From positions 186,001 to 250,000 of the forward strand of contig NZ_WIOK01000002.1 of NCBI RefSeq assembly GCF_009467825.1: a DNA stretch of 64,000 nucleotides, read 5' to 3'. Positions 16,947 through 25,839 of this stretch are shown here, piece after piece. Numbering within the stretch: the stretch's first letter is position 1; every line of letters begins with the position of its first letter. The notes beneath the pieces are model-generated. The model ran no database searches. It was not told the DNA's origin and worked only from the letters and a program-made list of their open reading frames with translations. This DNA comes from Cyclobacterium xiamenense (GTDB taxonomy: Bacteria; Bacteroidota; Bacteroidia; Cytophagales; Cyclobacteriaceae). Made by a program: the position numbers and the translations under genes.

Positions 16947-18128
16947 ATGAGAAAGGCGATCAGCAAAAAACTAAAAGTAGGTATCGTAGGTACCGGAGGT
17001 ATTGGCAGGGGCCTTGCCAAACTACTCGTGAGAAGGGAGGACATGCTCCTCTCTGGAATCGTGACCCGCCGGAAGGGGCGGATAGACGACCTCGGTGTGA
17101 GGCAGGATTATCTGACCACGGAGGTAGAAAAGGTGTTGGACGCGTCGGATCTAATCGTTGTCAGTACGGGCGATCCGATCTATTCTACCGAGGTAATACA
17201 AAAAGCGTTTGATTATAAATTACCTGTGGTGACCATGGATGCCGATACGCAGGTGGTCACCGGTTCGTGGCTTTCCCGTCGTGGAGTGATCACCGAGGCG
17301 AATGGAGACCAACCCGGCTGTTTGGCTGCATTGAATAAGGAAGTGGTCCAAATGGGTTTCGCTCCGTTGGTTTATGGGAATATCAAAGGATTTCTGAACC
17401 AAAACCCATCGCTCGAGGACATGTTGTTCTGGGCGCAGAAACAAGGCTACAGCTTGAGCTCGGTAACTTCTTTTACCGACGGAACGAAATTGCAAATAGA
17501 GCAGGCGTTGATTGCAAATGGGCTGGGCTTAGATATTGTGCAGCAGGGGTTGATAGGCTACGAGACCTCGGATTTTGAAAAAGGGGCATTTGCCTTGGGT
17601 GAAATAGCGCACAAGGAGAACAAGGTCATCAGTGACTACATTATCTCCAGGGAATCACCTCCGGGTGTGTTTATTACCGCCAGCCATCAGGAAGACCTGG
17701 CAGCAGAGCTCCGGACCTACAAAATGGGGGATGGTCCGTTTTACTTGCTGTACAAACCCATGCATCTCTGTTTCTTCGAAATACCCAACACGATTTTGAA
17801 TCTTGTAAATCAGGGAGAGATTTTGCTCGACAACGGGGAAAGCCCGTCGATTAGCGTGGGTGCCATTGCAAAGAAGAACCTTTCTGCGGGTTCCATCATA
17901 GATAAAGGTATTGGGGGCATGGAAGTACGAGGGGAGGCTTTGGAAATCAAAGTCAATCCGGAGCATGTACCCATCGGCTTACTGAGTAAAGTTCAATTGA
18001 AACGGAACATTGAACAGGGAGAATTAATCACTTTTGACGATATCAATATACCGGATTCTCTGGCCTTAACTGCCTGGAAAAGTATTCTGGCAGAAAAGGA
18101 TGTAAAGAAAGAGTCGGTTCGAAGGTAA
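16947..18128 (+). CDS. NAD(P)-dependent homoserine dehydrogenase-like protein with C-terminal SAF domain
   Basis: A 393-residue cytoplasmic protein. The N-terminal dinucleotide fold shows GIVGTGGIGRGLAKLL, a GxGxxG motif. The middle part includes FTDGTKLQIEQALIANG. The last 90 residues resemble a SAF domain (IAKKNLSAGSIIDKGIGG, then an ending rich in GELITFDDI). This order matches the group catalogued as predicted homoserine dehydrogenases with a SAF domain. Characterised relatives are sugar-acid oxidoisomerases, so homoserine need not be the substrate. It stands alone between a divergent neighbour and a 340-base gap, so context does not help. ATG 16947 is the best start. Confidence 0.72.
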   Translation: MRKAISKKLKVGIVGTGGIGRGLAKLLVRREDMLLSGIVTRRKGRIDDLGVRQDYLTTEVEKVLDASDLIVVSTGDPIYSTEVIQKAFDYKLPVVTMDADTQVVTGSWLSRRGVITEANGDQPGCLAALNKEVVQMGFAPLVYGNIKGFLNQNPSLEDMLFWAQKQGYSLSSVTSFTDGTKLQIEQALIANGLGLDIVQQGLIGYETSDFEKGAFALGEIAHKENKVISDYIISRESPPGVFITASHQEDLAAELRTYKMGDGPFYLLYKPMHLCFFEIPNTILNLVNQGEILLDNGESPSISVGAIAKKNLSAGSIIDKGIGGMEVRGEALEIKVNPEHVPIGLLSKVQLKRNIEQGELITFDDINIPDSLALTAWKSILAEKDVKKESVRR

Positions 18129-18465
18129 GCTGTTAATTTTTTTATCTTATTGCTGTTTACAGATCCATTGGCCGGGATTGCATTTCATGTGGTTTTGGTC
18201 TAATGGGTCTGTTTTTTTTTTCTGCGATGAGTATACTAAAAAGCAGGGATTTCACCAGATATCTTTTTCAAAACGAAGAAATTACGGACATCCAGACCGA
18301 TCCCTCCGTTAGGTGGAGTCAGCTATGGTACCAGTTCGAGGTGTTTTTTCGTTATTTTTGCAAATGCAGGAAATGGTCTTCCGTTCGGGATACTGAATTT
18401 TCCTGCTGTTTCGAAATTAATTGCAGGTAAACGTTGTTTACGGGTTAACTTAAACCATTTTCGAT
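18129..18465. other. intergenic region before TPR gene
   Basis: A 337-base gap. A 75-codon plus-strand frame (18203-18430) exists but begins in a homopolymer of T, has odd composition and lacks a recognisable domain, so I do not call it. TATTTTTG near 18353 resembles a -7 element but lies about 110 bases before the next start. Confidence 0.5.
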
Positions 18466-19668
18466 TTGAACCGGTATCTTTTATACAGTATCTTTTCATT
18501 GGCAACGCTGGCTATGCCACTGTCGCAGGCAGCTGGGCAGATGGAAGCAGTGACCCAAATTGGCGAATCGGAGAGTTCGTATTTGTTGCTGGACAAAGGG
18601 CTCCAATTCCGGATTACCGATGCCGTCAACAGCATGTATAATTTCGATTTTGAACAAGCTGAGCGAGGCTTTCAGGTGATGCGTTACACGTATCCGGAAC
18701 ACCCGCTGCCGTACTTTCTGATGGGACTGAGTCAGTGGTGGAAAATCACGGTAGCGACCGAAAACGAAAGTTACGACGCACTTTTTTTACGGTACATGGA
18801 CCAAACCATCGAAAAAGCTGCAAAAATGTTGGAGGAAGACCCGGAAAACAAGGAGGCTGCTTTTTTTCTGGCCGGTGCTTACGGGTTTCAGGGAAGGCTG
18901 CACAGCGAACGAAAAAACTGGACGAGTGCTACCTTTGCTGGAAAAAATGCCCTCAAATACCTCGAACTAAGTAGGGGCGAGGAAGAGTTAAACCCCGAAT
19001 TACTGCTTGGTGATGCACTGTTCAACTATTTTTCCGTATGGATTCCCGATAATTACCCCCTGCTACGCCCCGTCATGCTGCTTTTCCCAAAGGGAGATCA
19101 GCAGTTGGGACTACAGCAGTTGGAAGAAGTGGCCGAAAACTCCTTCTATGCCCGGGTGGAGGCCCAGTATTTTCTGTTTCGTCTCTATGCCTCGGAGGAA
19201 AAGCAACCTTTCAAGGCGCTGGAAATTACGGCCTACCTGCACGAAAAGTACCCCAACAATCCCTATTTCCACCGTTTTTTTGCCAGGCAGCTGTACGCAG
19301 TGGGGCGAGGAAAAGAAGCCATGGAGGTGTCTCTTGAAATCTTGAAACGCATAGAAGCAGGTTGGACCGGCTATGAGGCCAACAGCGGCCGGTACGCCTC
19401 CTTTTTTGCTGCGCAATATTTTGATCGGATGGGACAGGAAGAAATGGCCAGGAAGCATTACCTGGAGACCGTGGCTTTTGGCGACGAGCTTAATTCCCAG
19501 GAAAGTGGCTATTATTTATTTGCCCTGCTGCAGTTAGGTAAATTGGCCATAAATCAAGGGGACGGTGCCGAGGCGAGACGCTTTTTGGATGCGGTAAAAG
19601 CCAACGCCAAAAGAAGGCATCCGGCCCACAAAGAGGCACGAATTTTGTTGAAAGAGAATAAACTTTGA
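18466..19668 (+). CDS. exported tetratricopeptide-repeat protein
   Basis: A 400-residue protein with a signal peptide (residues 1 to about 24, ending SQAAGQ) and TPR-like helical pairs across the rest. Examples are PEHPLPYFLMGLSQWW, DPENKEAAFFLAGAYGF and PNNPYFHRFFARQLYAVG. It should be periplasmic and act as a protein-binding scaffold. No enzymatic motif is seen. The start is TTG at 18466: beginning at the first ATG (residue 17) would remove most of the signal peptide. It is followed by an Lrp-type regulator after 210 bases and appears to be a single gene. No specific function can be assigned. Confidence 0.7.
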   Translation: MNRYLLYSIFSLATLAMPLSQAAGQMEAVTQIGESESSYLLLDKGLQFRITDAVNSMYNFDFEQAERGFQVMRYTYPEHPLPYFLMGLSQWWKITVATENESYDALFLRYMDQTIEKAAKMLEEDPENKEAAFFLAGAYGFQGRLHSERKNWTSATFAGKNALKYLELSRGEEELNPELLLGDALFNYFSVWIPDNYPLLRPVMLLFPKGDQQLGLQQLEEVAENSFYARVEAQYFLFRLYASEEKQPFKALEITAYLHEKYPNNPYFHRFFARQLYAVGRGKEAMEVSLEILKRIEAGWTGYEANSGRYASFFAAQYFDRMGQEEMARKHYLETVAFGDELNSQESGYYLFALLQLGKLAINQGDGAEARRFLDAVKANAKRRHPAHKEARILLKENKL

Positions 19669-19815
19669 CACACACTAAGGCGTTCTTGCAAAGGCTAATC
19701 GAGAGGAACGCTACCTTTTTTTAGAAATCACAAAACAGTAAGAGTAATAATTTTAATAAAATAGACAAATTAATAACAATATTTCGTCCTCACTTACGTT
19801 TTTTTCGTAAATGTC

Positions 19816-19846
19816 TTTAAAATAAACATAAATTAGATTACCTTTG
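19816..19846 (+). promoter_or_regulatory. putative Bacteroidetes-type promoter of the Lrp/AsnC gene
   Basis: TTTA at 19816-19819 (one mismatch to the -33 TTTG) is followed after exactly 19 bases by TACCTTTG at 19839-19846, a full match to the -7 TAnnTTTG. The ATG is 32 bases downstream. Confidence 0.6.
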
Positions 19847-19878
19847 TACCACATATAATTCGGTAAATTCTTTACAAT

Positions 19879-20361
19879 ATGGATAATAGCATAAAAGTCA
19901 AATTTGACAAAATCGACCGTAAAATTTTAGAGATTCTTCAGGCGAATGCAAAGATTACCAATGCACAGCTTTCAAAAGATATAGGTTTATCTCCCGCACC
20001 TACCCTGGAGCGGGTGAAAAAGTTGGAGCAGTCCGGGATTATCAAAAGCTACCACGCAAAATTGGATCCGGAAAAAATTGGCTTGGGCGTGAGTACCTTC
20101 GTGTTGGTTGGTCTGATCGGTCACAACAAAACAAATATTGATGCCTTTATGAAGGAAATCAATGAAATTCCGGAGGTAATCGAGTGCCACCACATCACCG
20201 GAACCGGGGATTTTATTCTGAAGATCATTTCCAAGGATATCAATTCGTACCAGAAATTGATGTTGGAGCAGGTTAGTGAAATCAAGGAAGTAGATTCCAT
20301 GCAATCCATGGTGATTCTTTCTACCTTTAAGGACAGTAAAGTACTTCCCATACCCGCATAA
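19879..20361 (+). CDS. Lrp/AsnC family transcriptional regulator
   Basis: A 160-residue DNA-binding regulator that senses amino acids or related metabolites. The N-terminal winged helix-turn-helix reads DIGLSPAPTLERVKKLEQSG (about 38-57). The C-terminal ligand and oligomerisation domain (RAM domain, about 75-150) begins near GLGVSTFVLVGLI and includes ECHHITGTGDFILK, where amino acids bind in relatives. The length is normal. The gene has its own promoter and is followed by a strong terminator, so it is monocistronic. Its targets are not evident from neighbours. Confidence 0.93.
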   Translation: MDNSIKVKFDKIDRKILEILQANAKITNAQLSKDIGLSPAPTLERVKKLEQSGIIKSYHAKLDPEKIGLGVSTFVLVGLIGHNKTNIDAFMKEINEIPEVIECHHITGTGDFILKIISKDINSYQKLMLEQVSEIKEVDSMQSMVILSTFKDSKVLPIPA

Positions 20362-20387
20362 CGTAGTAGTGTACCAAATACATAGGG

Positions 20388-20414
20388 AGGGTGGCTGTCA
20401 GTCACCCTTTTTTT
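20388..20414 (+). terminator. intrinsic terminator after the Lrp/AsnC gene
   Basis: AGGGTGGCT pairs with AGTCACCCT (one G-T wobble) around a 3-base loop, followed by a run of seven T. It separates the regulator from the Nudix gene. Confidence 0.85.
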
Positions 20415-20438
20415 ATTACAATTAAATTTTTTATAGCG

Positions 20439-20981
20439 ATGAAAAATCCCTGGACAACCATCTCGACAAAAGAGGTGTACGACAATCCCTGGATACGTGT
20501 AGCAGAGCATCAGGTGATCACTCCTACCCAATCCAGGGGGATTTATGGAACCGTTCGTTTCAAAAATCGGGCCGTGGCGATCGTTCCACTCGACCGGGAG
20601 CTGCATACCTGGATAGTGGGGCAATACCGCTACACCCTTGATGAATATTCCTGGGAAATTCCCATGGGGGGCGGTCCTCTGGAAGAAGATGTTCTGGATA
20701 GCGCCAAGCGGGAGTTGAAAGAAGAAACGGGCCTTACGGCGGGAAAATGGAGCGAACTGATGAAAATTCATACATCAAATTCCGTAACCGATGAGGTTGG
20801 TTTTGTGTTTATTGCGGAAGAGTTGGTTCCGGGTGAGACGGAGTTTGATCCCACCGAGGACCTGCAAGTGCGCAGGTTACCTTTTGCGGATGTACTTCGA
20901 ATGGTGATGGAAGGCGAGATTACCGATGGCATCAGTGTTGCCGCTGTTCTAAAAACGGCCATTCGATTAAAAATGAGTTAA
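20439..20981 (+). CDS. Nudix hydrolase, ADP-ribose pyrophosphatase-like
   Basis: A 180-residue hydrolase of nucleoside diphosphates linked to another group. The Nudix box fits the G-x5-E-x7-RELxEExG pattern exactly, ending in KRELKEETGL. Preceding elements (RAVAIVPLDRELHTWIVGQY and YSWEIPMGGG) resemble ADP-ribose pyrophosphatases. ATG 20439 was chosen since the upstream extension would start within the terminator hairpin. The MATE transporter gene begins nine bases after its stop, so the two are likely co-transcribed, although no functional link is evident. Confidence 0.9.
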   Translation: MKNPWTTISTKEVYDNPWIRVAEHQVITPTQSRGIYGTVRFKNRAVAIVPLDRELHTWIVGQYRYTLDEYSWEIPMGGGPLEEDVLDSAKRELKEETGLTAGKWSELMKIHTSNSVTDEVGFVFIAEELVPGETEFDPTEDLQVRRLPFADVLRMVMEGEITDGISVAAVLKTAIRLKMS

Positions 20982-20990
20982 TTTTACGTC

Positions 20991-22361
20991 ATGCGCTTTT
21001 CGGCATACAAAGAAGATTTTACGACCACCTTTTCCTTGGCATACCCCGTAATGCTCAGTCAGTTGGGGCAGGTGATGGTGGGGGTCGCAGACAACGTGAT
21101 GGTCGGAAGGCTCGGCGCAGTTCCCCTTGCTGCAGCATCACTTGCCAATAGCATTTTTTTTCTAATCCTGATGTTTGGAATTGGAATTTCGATGGCGGTC
21201 ACGCCAATGGTCGCCGCCGCAGATGGGGAAGGTAAAACGGGTAAAATAGGCCGTTACCTGAGCCATGGCTTCGTTATCAACGGCTTTGCTTCCCTGGTAT
21301 TGTTCTTGGTTATCCTGGGACTTTCTCCCGGATTGAAATGGCTGGGGCAACCCGAAGAAGTCGTTGTTTTGGCAATTCCTTACCTATTGATCATTACTTT
21401 TTCGCTGGTTCCCTTCATGTTTTTTCAAACGTACAAGCAATTTATTGAAGGACTTTCCCAGACCAAACAAGCCATGTACATCACGGTGCTCTTTAATCTG
21501 GTAAACGTGGGACTCAACTGGCTTTTGATCTACGGAAAGTGGGGCTTTCCGGAGCTTGGATTGAACGGAGCCGGCTGGGCTACCCTGGTATCGCGTATCC
21601 TGATGGCGTTTGCGATTTACATGTACGTCACGCGTTCCGGTAGGTATACCCGGATGTTGCGCAGTTTTCAATTAAAAAATCTCCGATTTGCTATTCTTAA
21701 AAAAATGCTGCGTATCGGTATTCCTACCGGATTGCAGTTTGTCTTTGAAGTAGGCGCATTCAGCACGGCTGCCATTATGATGGGCTGGATCGGGATAAAT
21801 GCCCTCGCTGCCCATCAGATAGCCATCAACCTGGCCTCGGTGAGCTACATGATGGCCTCGGGCTTATCGGCCGCCGCCATGGTGCGCGTGGGAAACCAAT
21901 TGGGAAAGAATGACATTGCCCGGTTGCGGCAGGTCGGCTTTACGATTTTCGGAATGGTAGCCGTTTTCATGGCTGTATTTGCCCTGTTTTTTTTACTTTT
22001 TAGAAATTACTTGCCCTTGCTCTACATTGACGAGCGGCCCGTCATCGAGATGGCGGCCACCCTGCTCATCATTGCCGGCTTTTTTCAGGTATCCGACGGA
22101 CTGCAAGTGGTGGGGCTGGGAGCGCTTAGAGGTCTTTCCGATGTCAAAGTCCCCACCCTCGTCACCTTGGTAGCCTATTGGGTGATCGGACTGCCGCTGG
22201 GCTATGTGCTGGCTTTTTACCTGGAGTGGAACGAGCTGGGTATATGGATCGGCTTGTTGACAGGGCTTACCCTGACGGCCATAATGCTGATTTATCGGTT
22301 TCATTCCTTAAGTTTGCGCCTGTACCGGCAATCCTTGCAAAAGCAATCCAGTCCGGCTTGA
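20991..22361 (+). CDS. MATE family efflux transporter
   Basis: A 456-residue inner-membrane exporter with twelve predicted helices in two homologous halves. The N-terminal half begins LAYPVMLSQLGQVMVGVADNVMVG, the typical MATE opening, and the second half repeats it around RIGIPTGLQFVFEVGAF. The family expels cationic drugs or metabolites in exchange for sodium or protons. It follows the Nudix gene closely and precedes an SDR gene by 27 bases, giving a probable three-gene unit. The substrate cannot be predicted. Confidence 0.93.
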   Translation: MRFSAYKEDFTTTFSLAYPVMLSQLGQVMVGVADNVMVGRLGAVPLAAASLANSIFFLILMFGIGISMAVTPMVAAADGEGKTGKIGRYLSHGFVINGFASLVLFLVILGLSPGLKWLGQPEEVVVLAIPYLLIITFSLVPFMFFQTYKQFIEGLSQTKQAMYITVLFNLVNVGLNWLLIYGKWGFPELGLNGAGWATLVSRILMAFAIYMYVTRSGRYTRMLRSFQLKNLRFAILKKMLRIGIPTGLQFVFEVGAFSTAAIMMGWIGINALAAHQIAINLASVSYMMASGLSAAAMVRVGNQLGKNDIARLRQVGFTIFGMVAVFMAVFALFFLLFRNYLPLLYIDERPVIEMAATLLIIAGFFQVSDGLQVVGLGALRGLSDVKVPTLVTLVAYWVIGLPLGYVLAFYLEWNELGIWIGLLTGLTLTAIMLIYRFHSLSLRLYRQSLQKQSSPA

Positions 22362-22388
22362 AATTTTGAAACAAACATTTCCAATCTC

Positions 22389-23120
22389 ATGCAAGCTACC
22401 CATTGTTACATCGTTACTGGGGCAAGTAAAGGCCTCGGAAAAGCACTCGCCGACCGCTTGATCCAACATCCAAAAAACCGGGTAATTGGAATCGCCAGAT
22501 CATTCATGGAGCCAAAGCCCAATTTTACCGGGCTGGAGCTAGACCTGGCCGATTCCGAAGCCTTGCTGAAGAACACCGCAGGTATTTTCCCGGAGGGGCC
22601 ATTTGACAGGGTCTGTCTGATTAACAATGCGGGCTGGATCGGAGACATTGCCCACAATGGATACATTGATCCCGAAGCCATCCGTCAGATTTACCTGGTA
22701 AATGTGATTGCCCCCGCCTTGCTCATGAATGAATTTATGAAACAATACGACCGCCTTGATGGGGAAAAACTGATCATCAATATCAGTTCAGGAGCGGCAA
22801 GCAAGGTCATGGACGGTTGGTCGGGGTACAGCGCCTCCAAAGCGGCCCTTAACCAGATGACAGCGGTGGCCCAACACGAATCAGATCTGAAAAACAGGGG
22901 CTTTTCCTTGTATGCACTTTCGCCGGGAATCATCGATACACCCATGCAAGAAGCCATCCGTTCGGCTTCGAAGGATAGTTTTACCAATCTGGAAAAATTT
23001 CAATCGTTCAAAACCGAGGGTAGCTTGGATTCGCCCGAGTCCGTCGCCGATAAGGTGCTTCATTTGATAGCGCATTTTCGGGACTTTCCAGAGGTACTGC
23101 AAGATGTTAGAAAATTTTAG
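22389..23120 (+). CDS. short-chain dehydrogenase/reductase
   Basis: A 243-residue NAD(P)(H)-dependent oxidoreductase. The cofactor motif is TGASKGLG, the structural motif is LINNAGW, and the catalytic Ser-Tyr-Lys set lies in SSGAASKVMDGWSGYSASKAA. The overall arrangement resembles sepiapterin or benzil reductases (SDR with PGIIDTPMQ after the active site). The substrate is unknown. Its last 14 bases overlap the convergent SixA-like gene. Confidence 0.88.
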   Translation: MQATHCYIVTGASKGLGKALADRLIQHPKNRVIGIARSFMEPKPNFTGLELDLADSEALLKNTAGIFPEGPFDRVCLINNAGWIGDIAHNGYIDPEAIRQIYLVNVIAPALLMNEFMKQYDRLDGEKLIINISSGAASKVMDGWSGYSASKAALNQMTAVAQHESDLKNRGFSLYALSPGIIDTPMQEAIRSASKDSFTNLEKFQSFKTEGSLDSPESVADKVLHLIAHFRDFPEVLQDVRKF

Positions 23121-23610
23121 GCGATTGGTTTTTTGGAAAATCGTACAACCAAAAGGAAGCGTTTTTTCGACCGATTTCTTCCCAGCGGCTGCAAAGGAAC
23201 TGGAATCCGAAAACGGCTGCGGTAGGGAGGTTATCCAGCCTTTCTCCCAGCGAGTTTATCAAATCGGTGAGGCCCGGATTGTGCCCGAAAACAAACAAGC
23301 AGGCAATCCGGTCGGGTGTCTGACGGATGCAGTTCAGGATGTTTCCGGAAGTCGCATGGTACAACGCTCCGGTTTTTTCAAATTCCGGCTCTAGTCTGGC
23401 AAATTCTTCCAGAAAGCGTTCGGCGGTTTGCACGGCCCGCACCGCATCGGAGCTGAGTATTTTTTCCGGAAAAATTCGGTTTCCGAGCAATCGTTTGGCC
23501 ATCCGGGGAGCGTCTCGTTCCCCTCTCGCTGCTAAGGGACGTTGGTGATCCGAAAGTAAGGGATGGTCCCAGGAGGACTTGGCATGGCGGACAAGCAATA
23601 GCTTTTTCAT
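23107..23610 (-). CDS. histidine phosphatase family protein, SixA-like
   Basis: A 167-residue phosphatase with the N-terminal RHAKSSW motif (phosphorylated H9) and a second catalytic His in FVFGHNPGL. Small size and RHAKS resemble SixA, which dephosphorylates Hpt domains in E. coli. A stand-alone Hpt protein is encoded at about 52.5 kb, which makes a similar role possible here but unproven. The gene is convergent with the SDR gene, overlapping by 14 bases, and has an unshared start at ATG 23610. Confidence 0.87.
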   Translation of the reverse strand: MKKLLLVRHAKSSWDHPLLSDHQRPLAARGERDAPRMAKRLLGNRIFPEKILSSDAVRAVQTAERFLEEFARLEPEFEKTGALYHATSGNILNCIRQTPDRIACLFVFGHNPGLTDLINSLGERLDNLPTAAVFGFQFLCSRWEEIGRKNASFWLYDFPKNQSPKIF

Positions 23611-23669
23611 GATTATTGGCGTTCAACGATTCCCCGAAAATTCTGCAAGGCAGGCTGGATCAAATTTGA

Positions 23670-23677
23670 TATATTTG
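23670..23677 (+). promoter_or_regulatory. putative -7 promoter element of quinoprotein gene
   Basis: TATATTTG matches TAnnTTTG and ends 24 bases before the ATG at 23702. Confidence 0.5.
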
Positions 23678-23701
23678 TTCGCAACCAGTTTTCTAAGTTA
23701 G

Positions 23702-25837
23702 ATGAATATTTTGAAAATGCGAAGCTTTGGGTTTTGGTCGATGGCAGTGAGTGTGCTCCTGAGTTGCCAAACATCTCCCTCTGGAAATCAAGGAGCCGGT
23801 GAGGATTGGCCGGTTTATCTGGGAAGTAAAGGCAGTTCCCAGTATTCGACCCTAAATCAGATCAACAAGTCCACGGTGAAAGGACTTGCGCTAGCCTGGG
23901 AATACCGAACCGGCGATTTGGGTGAAAAGGGAAACACACAGATTCAATGCAATCCACTGATCATCGATGGGGTTTTGTACGGAACCAGCCCCCGATTAAA
24001 AGCCTTTGCGGTAGACGCTGCGACCGGAAAGGAACGTTGGGAATTCGATCCCAACAAAACCTTTGAGATCGGAGGAAGCGTCAACCGGGGCATGATGTTT
24101 TGGGAGTCCGGCGAGGAAACCCGTCTGTTTTACTCTGCTGGTCCGTATTTATTTGCGCTGGATCCCAAAAACGGGGAGCTGATCCCGGAGTTTGGAGACG
24201 GTGGAAAGGTCTCCTTGAACGAAGGTTTGGGCGATTGGGCCCGTGATCGCTATGTAATTTCTTCCACACCGGGTGTCATTTATAAGAACAAACTTATTCT
24301 GGGAACGCGGGTATCGGAAAACTCCGACGCTGCCCCGGGTTACATACGCGCATTCGATGTACGTACCGGTAAGATCGACTGGGTGTTTCATACCATTCCC
24401 AAGCCGGGGGAGTATGGTCACGATACCTGGCCCGAAGGAGCCCATGAGTCCGCCGGCGGGGCCAATAGCTGGGCAGGCATGAGTTTGGATGAAGCCAACG
24501 GAATGGTTTACATCCCCACGGGTTCGGCTGCTTTTGATTTCTGGGGTGGCAATCGACTGGGGGAAAACTTGTTTGCCAACTCCCTGATTGCCCTAAATGC
24601 AGAAACCGGAGAGCGCATCTGGCATTACCAAACGGTACGACACGATGTTTGGGACCGGGATTTGCCCGCCCCACCCAACTTGGTCACCATCAAAAAAGAG
24701 AACAGGGAGATTCCGGCGGTGGCCCAAATCACCAAAACGGGTAGGGTATTCGTGTTTGACCGGGCTACCGGCGAGCCCATCTATCCCATCGAAGAGGTCC
24801 CCGTGCCTCCATCCAGCCTGGAAGGCGAGGAAGTCTGGGACAGCCAGCCCCTACCTTTGGTACCGCCACCATTTTCCAGACAGGTTTTTACCGAGGAGGA
24901 GGTGACGAACATCTCTCCGGAAGCCGAAGCTTACGTACGTGAAAGGATCCAGGGACTTAATTTTGGGCATACGTTTACGCCCCCAAGCAGCGAGGGCACC
25001 GTGGTTTTTCCCGGATTCGATGGAGGAGGAGAATGGGGTGGTGCAGCCTACGATCAGGAATCCGGACGCTTGTACGTCAATGCCAACGAAATGCCTTGGA
25101 TATTGACCATGGTTCCAACGCTGGGAGCAAATGTTTCTCTGGGGAAATCGGCGTACGTTACCCATTGCGGCATGTGTCACGGGCCTCAGCGAGACGGAGA
25201 CCCTTCGGGTGCTTTTCCCTCGCTTCTGGAAGTTGGGGAGCGGTTGACCAAAGAGGAGATCGGTAGCATCATTGCGAAAGGAAAGGGCCGCATGCCTGCT
25301 TTTCAACACCTGAAGCCCGAAATCCGCGAAGCCCTGGTGAACTATTTGTTGGAACCGGATAACATCCAGGACAGCCATAACCGGGGTGCTGAATCCAATC
25401 TTTCCGCCGTACCCTATACCACGACGGGATACAATCGCTTTTTTGATCAGGAAGGATACCCAGCGGTCAAGCCTCCATGGGGAACCCTGAATGCCATTGA
25501 CCTCAACAAAGGGAGTATCGCCTGGACCGTTCCGCTGGGCGAATTTCCGGAATTAACTGCCCGGGGCATTCCCCAAACCGGAACCGAAAATTACGGCGGA
25601 CCGGTAGTCACTGCCGGAGGACTGGTCTTTATAGCTGCTTCTAAGGATGAATATTTCCGGGCCTTTGATAAGGAAACCGGCGAAGAACTGTGGAAGTACA
25701 AATTACCGGCAGGAGGCTATGCAACTCCTGCCGTGTACGCGGTGGATGGCAAGCAATACGTAGTCATTGCTGCCGGAGGTGGCAAAATGGGCACCCCTTC
25801 CGGAGATTATTACCTGGCTTTTAGTCTGAATGAATGA
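23702..25837 (+). CDS. PQQ-dependent dehydrogenase lipoprotein with inserted cytochrome c domain
   Basis: A 711-residue exported enzyme that oxidises a sugar or alcohol with pyrroloquinoline quinone and passes electrons through its own heme. A lipobox (VLLSC, Cys22) predicts membrane anchoring. The beta-propeller starts DWPVYLGSKGSSQYSTLNQI, and blade motifs such as DAATGKERWEF and DKETGEELWKY are typical of the quinoprotein glucose-dehydrogenase group. Between the last blades, about residues 475-560, lies a cytochrome c with C489-x-x-C492-H493 and a likely Met ligand in GRMPAFQ. No PQQ biosynthesis genes are in the window. Its stop is two bases from the convergent PqaA-like gene. Confidence 0.9.
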   Translation: MNILKMRSFGFWSMAVSVLLSCQTSPSGNQGAGEDWPVYLGSKGSSQYSTLNQINKSTVKGLALAWEYRTGDLGEKGNTQIQCNPLIIDGVLYGTSPRLKAFAVDAATGKERWEFDPNKTFEIGGSVNRGMMFWESGEETRLFYSAGPYLFALDPKNGELIPEFGDGGKVSLNEGLGDWARDRYVISSTPGVIYKNKLILGTRVSENSDAAPGYIRAFDVRTGKIDWVFHTIPKPGEYGHDTWPEGAHESAGGANSWAGMSLDEANGMVYIPTGSAAFDFWGGNRLGENLFANSLIALNAETGERIWHYQTVRHDVWDRDLPAPPNLVTIKKENREIPAVAQITKTGRVFVFDRATGEPIYPIEEVPVPPSSLEGEEVWDSQPLPLVPPPFSRQVFTEEEVTNISPEAEAYVRERIQGLNFGHTFTPPSSEGTVVFPGFDGGGEWGGAAYDQESGRLYVNANEMPWILTMVPTLGANVSLGKSAYVTHCGMCHGPQRDGDPSGAFPSLLEVGERLTKEEIGSIIAKGKGRMPAFQHLKPEIREALVNYLLEPDNIQDSHNRGAESNLSAVPYTTTGYNRFFDQEGYPAVKPPWGTLNAIDLNKGSIAWTVPLGEFPELTARGIPQTGTENYGGPVVTAGGLVFIAASKDEYFRAFDKETGEELWKYKLPAGGYATPAVYAVDGKQYVVIAAGGGKMGTPSGDYYLAFSLNE

Positions 25838-25839
25838 GG

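Noticed and set aside
18203-18430. A 75-codon plus-strand frame before the TPR gene
   Set aside because: It starts at a T homopolymer and has aromatic- and Cys-rich odd composition without a known domain.
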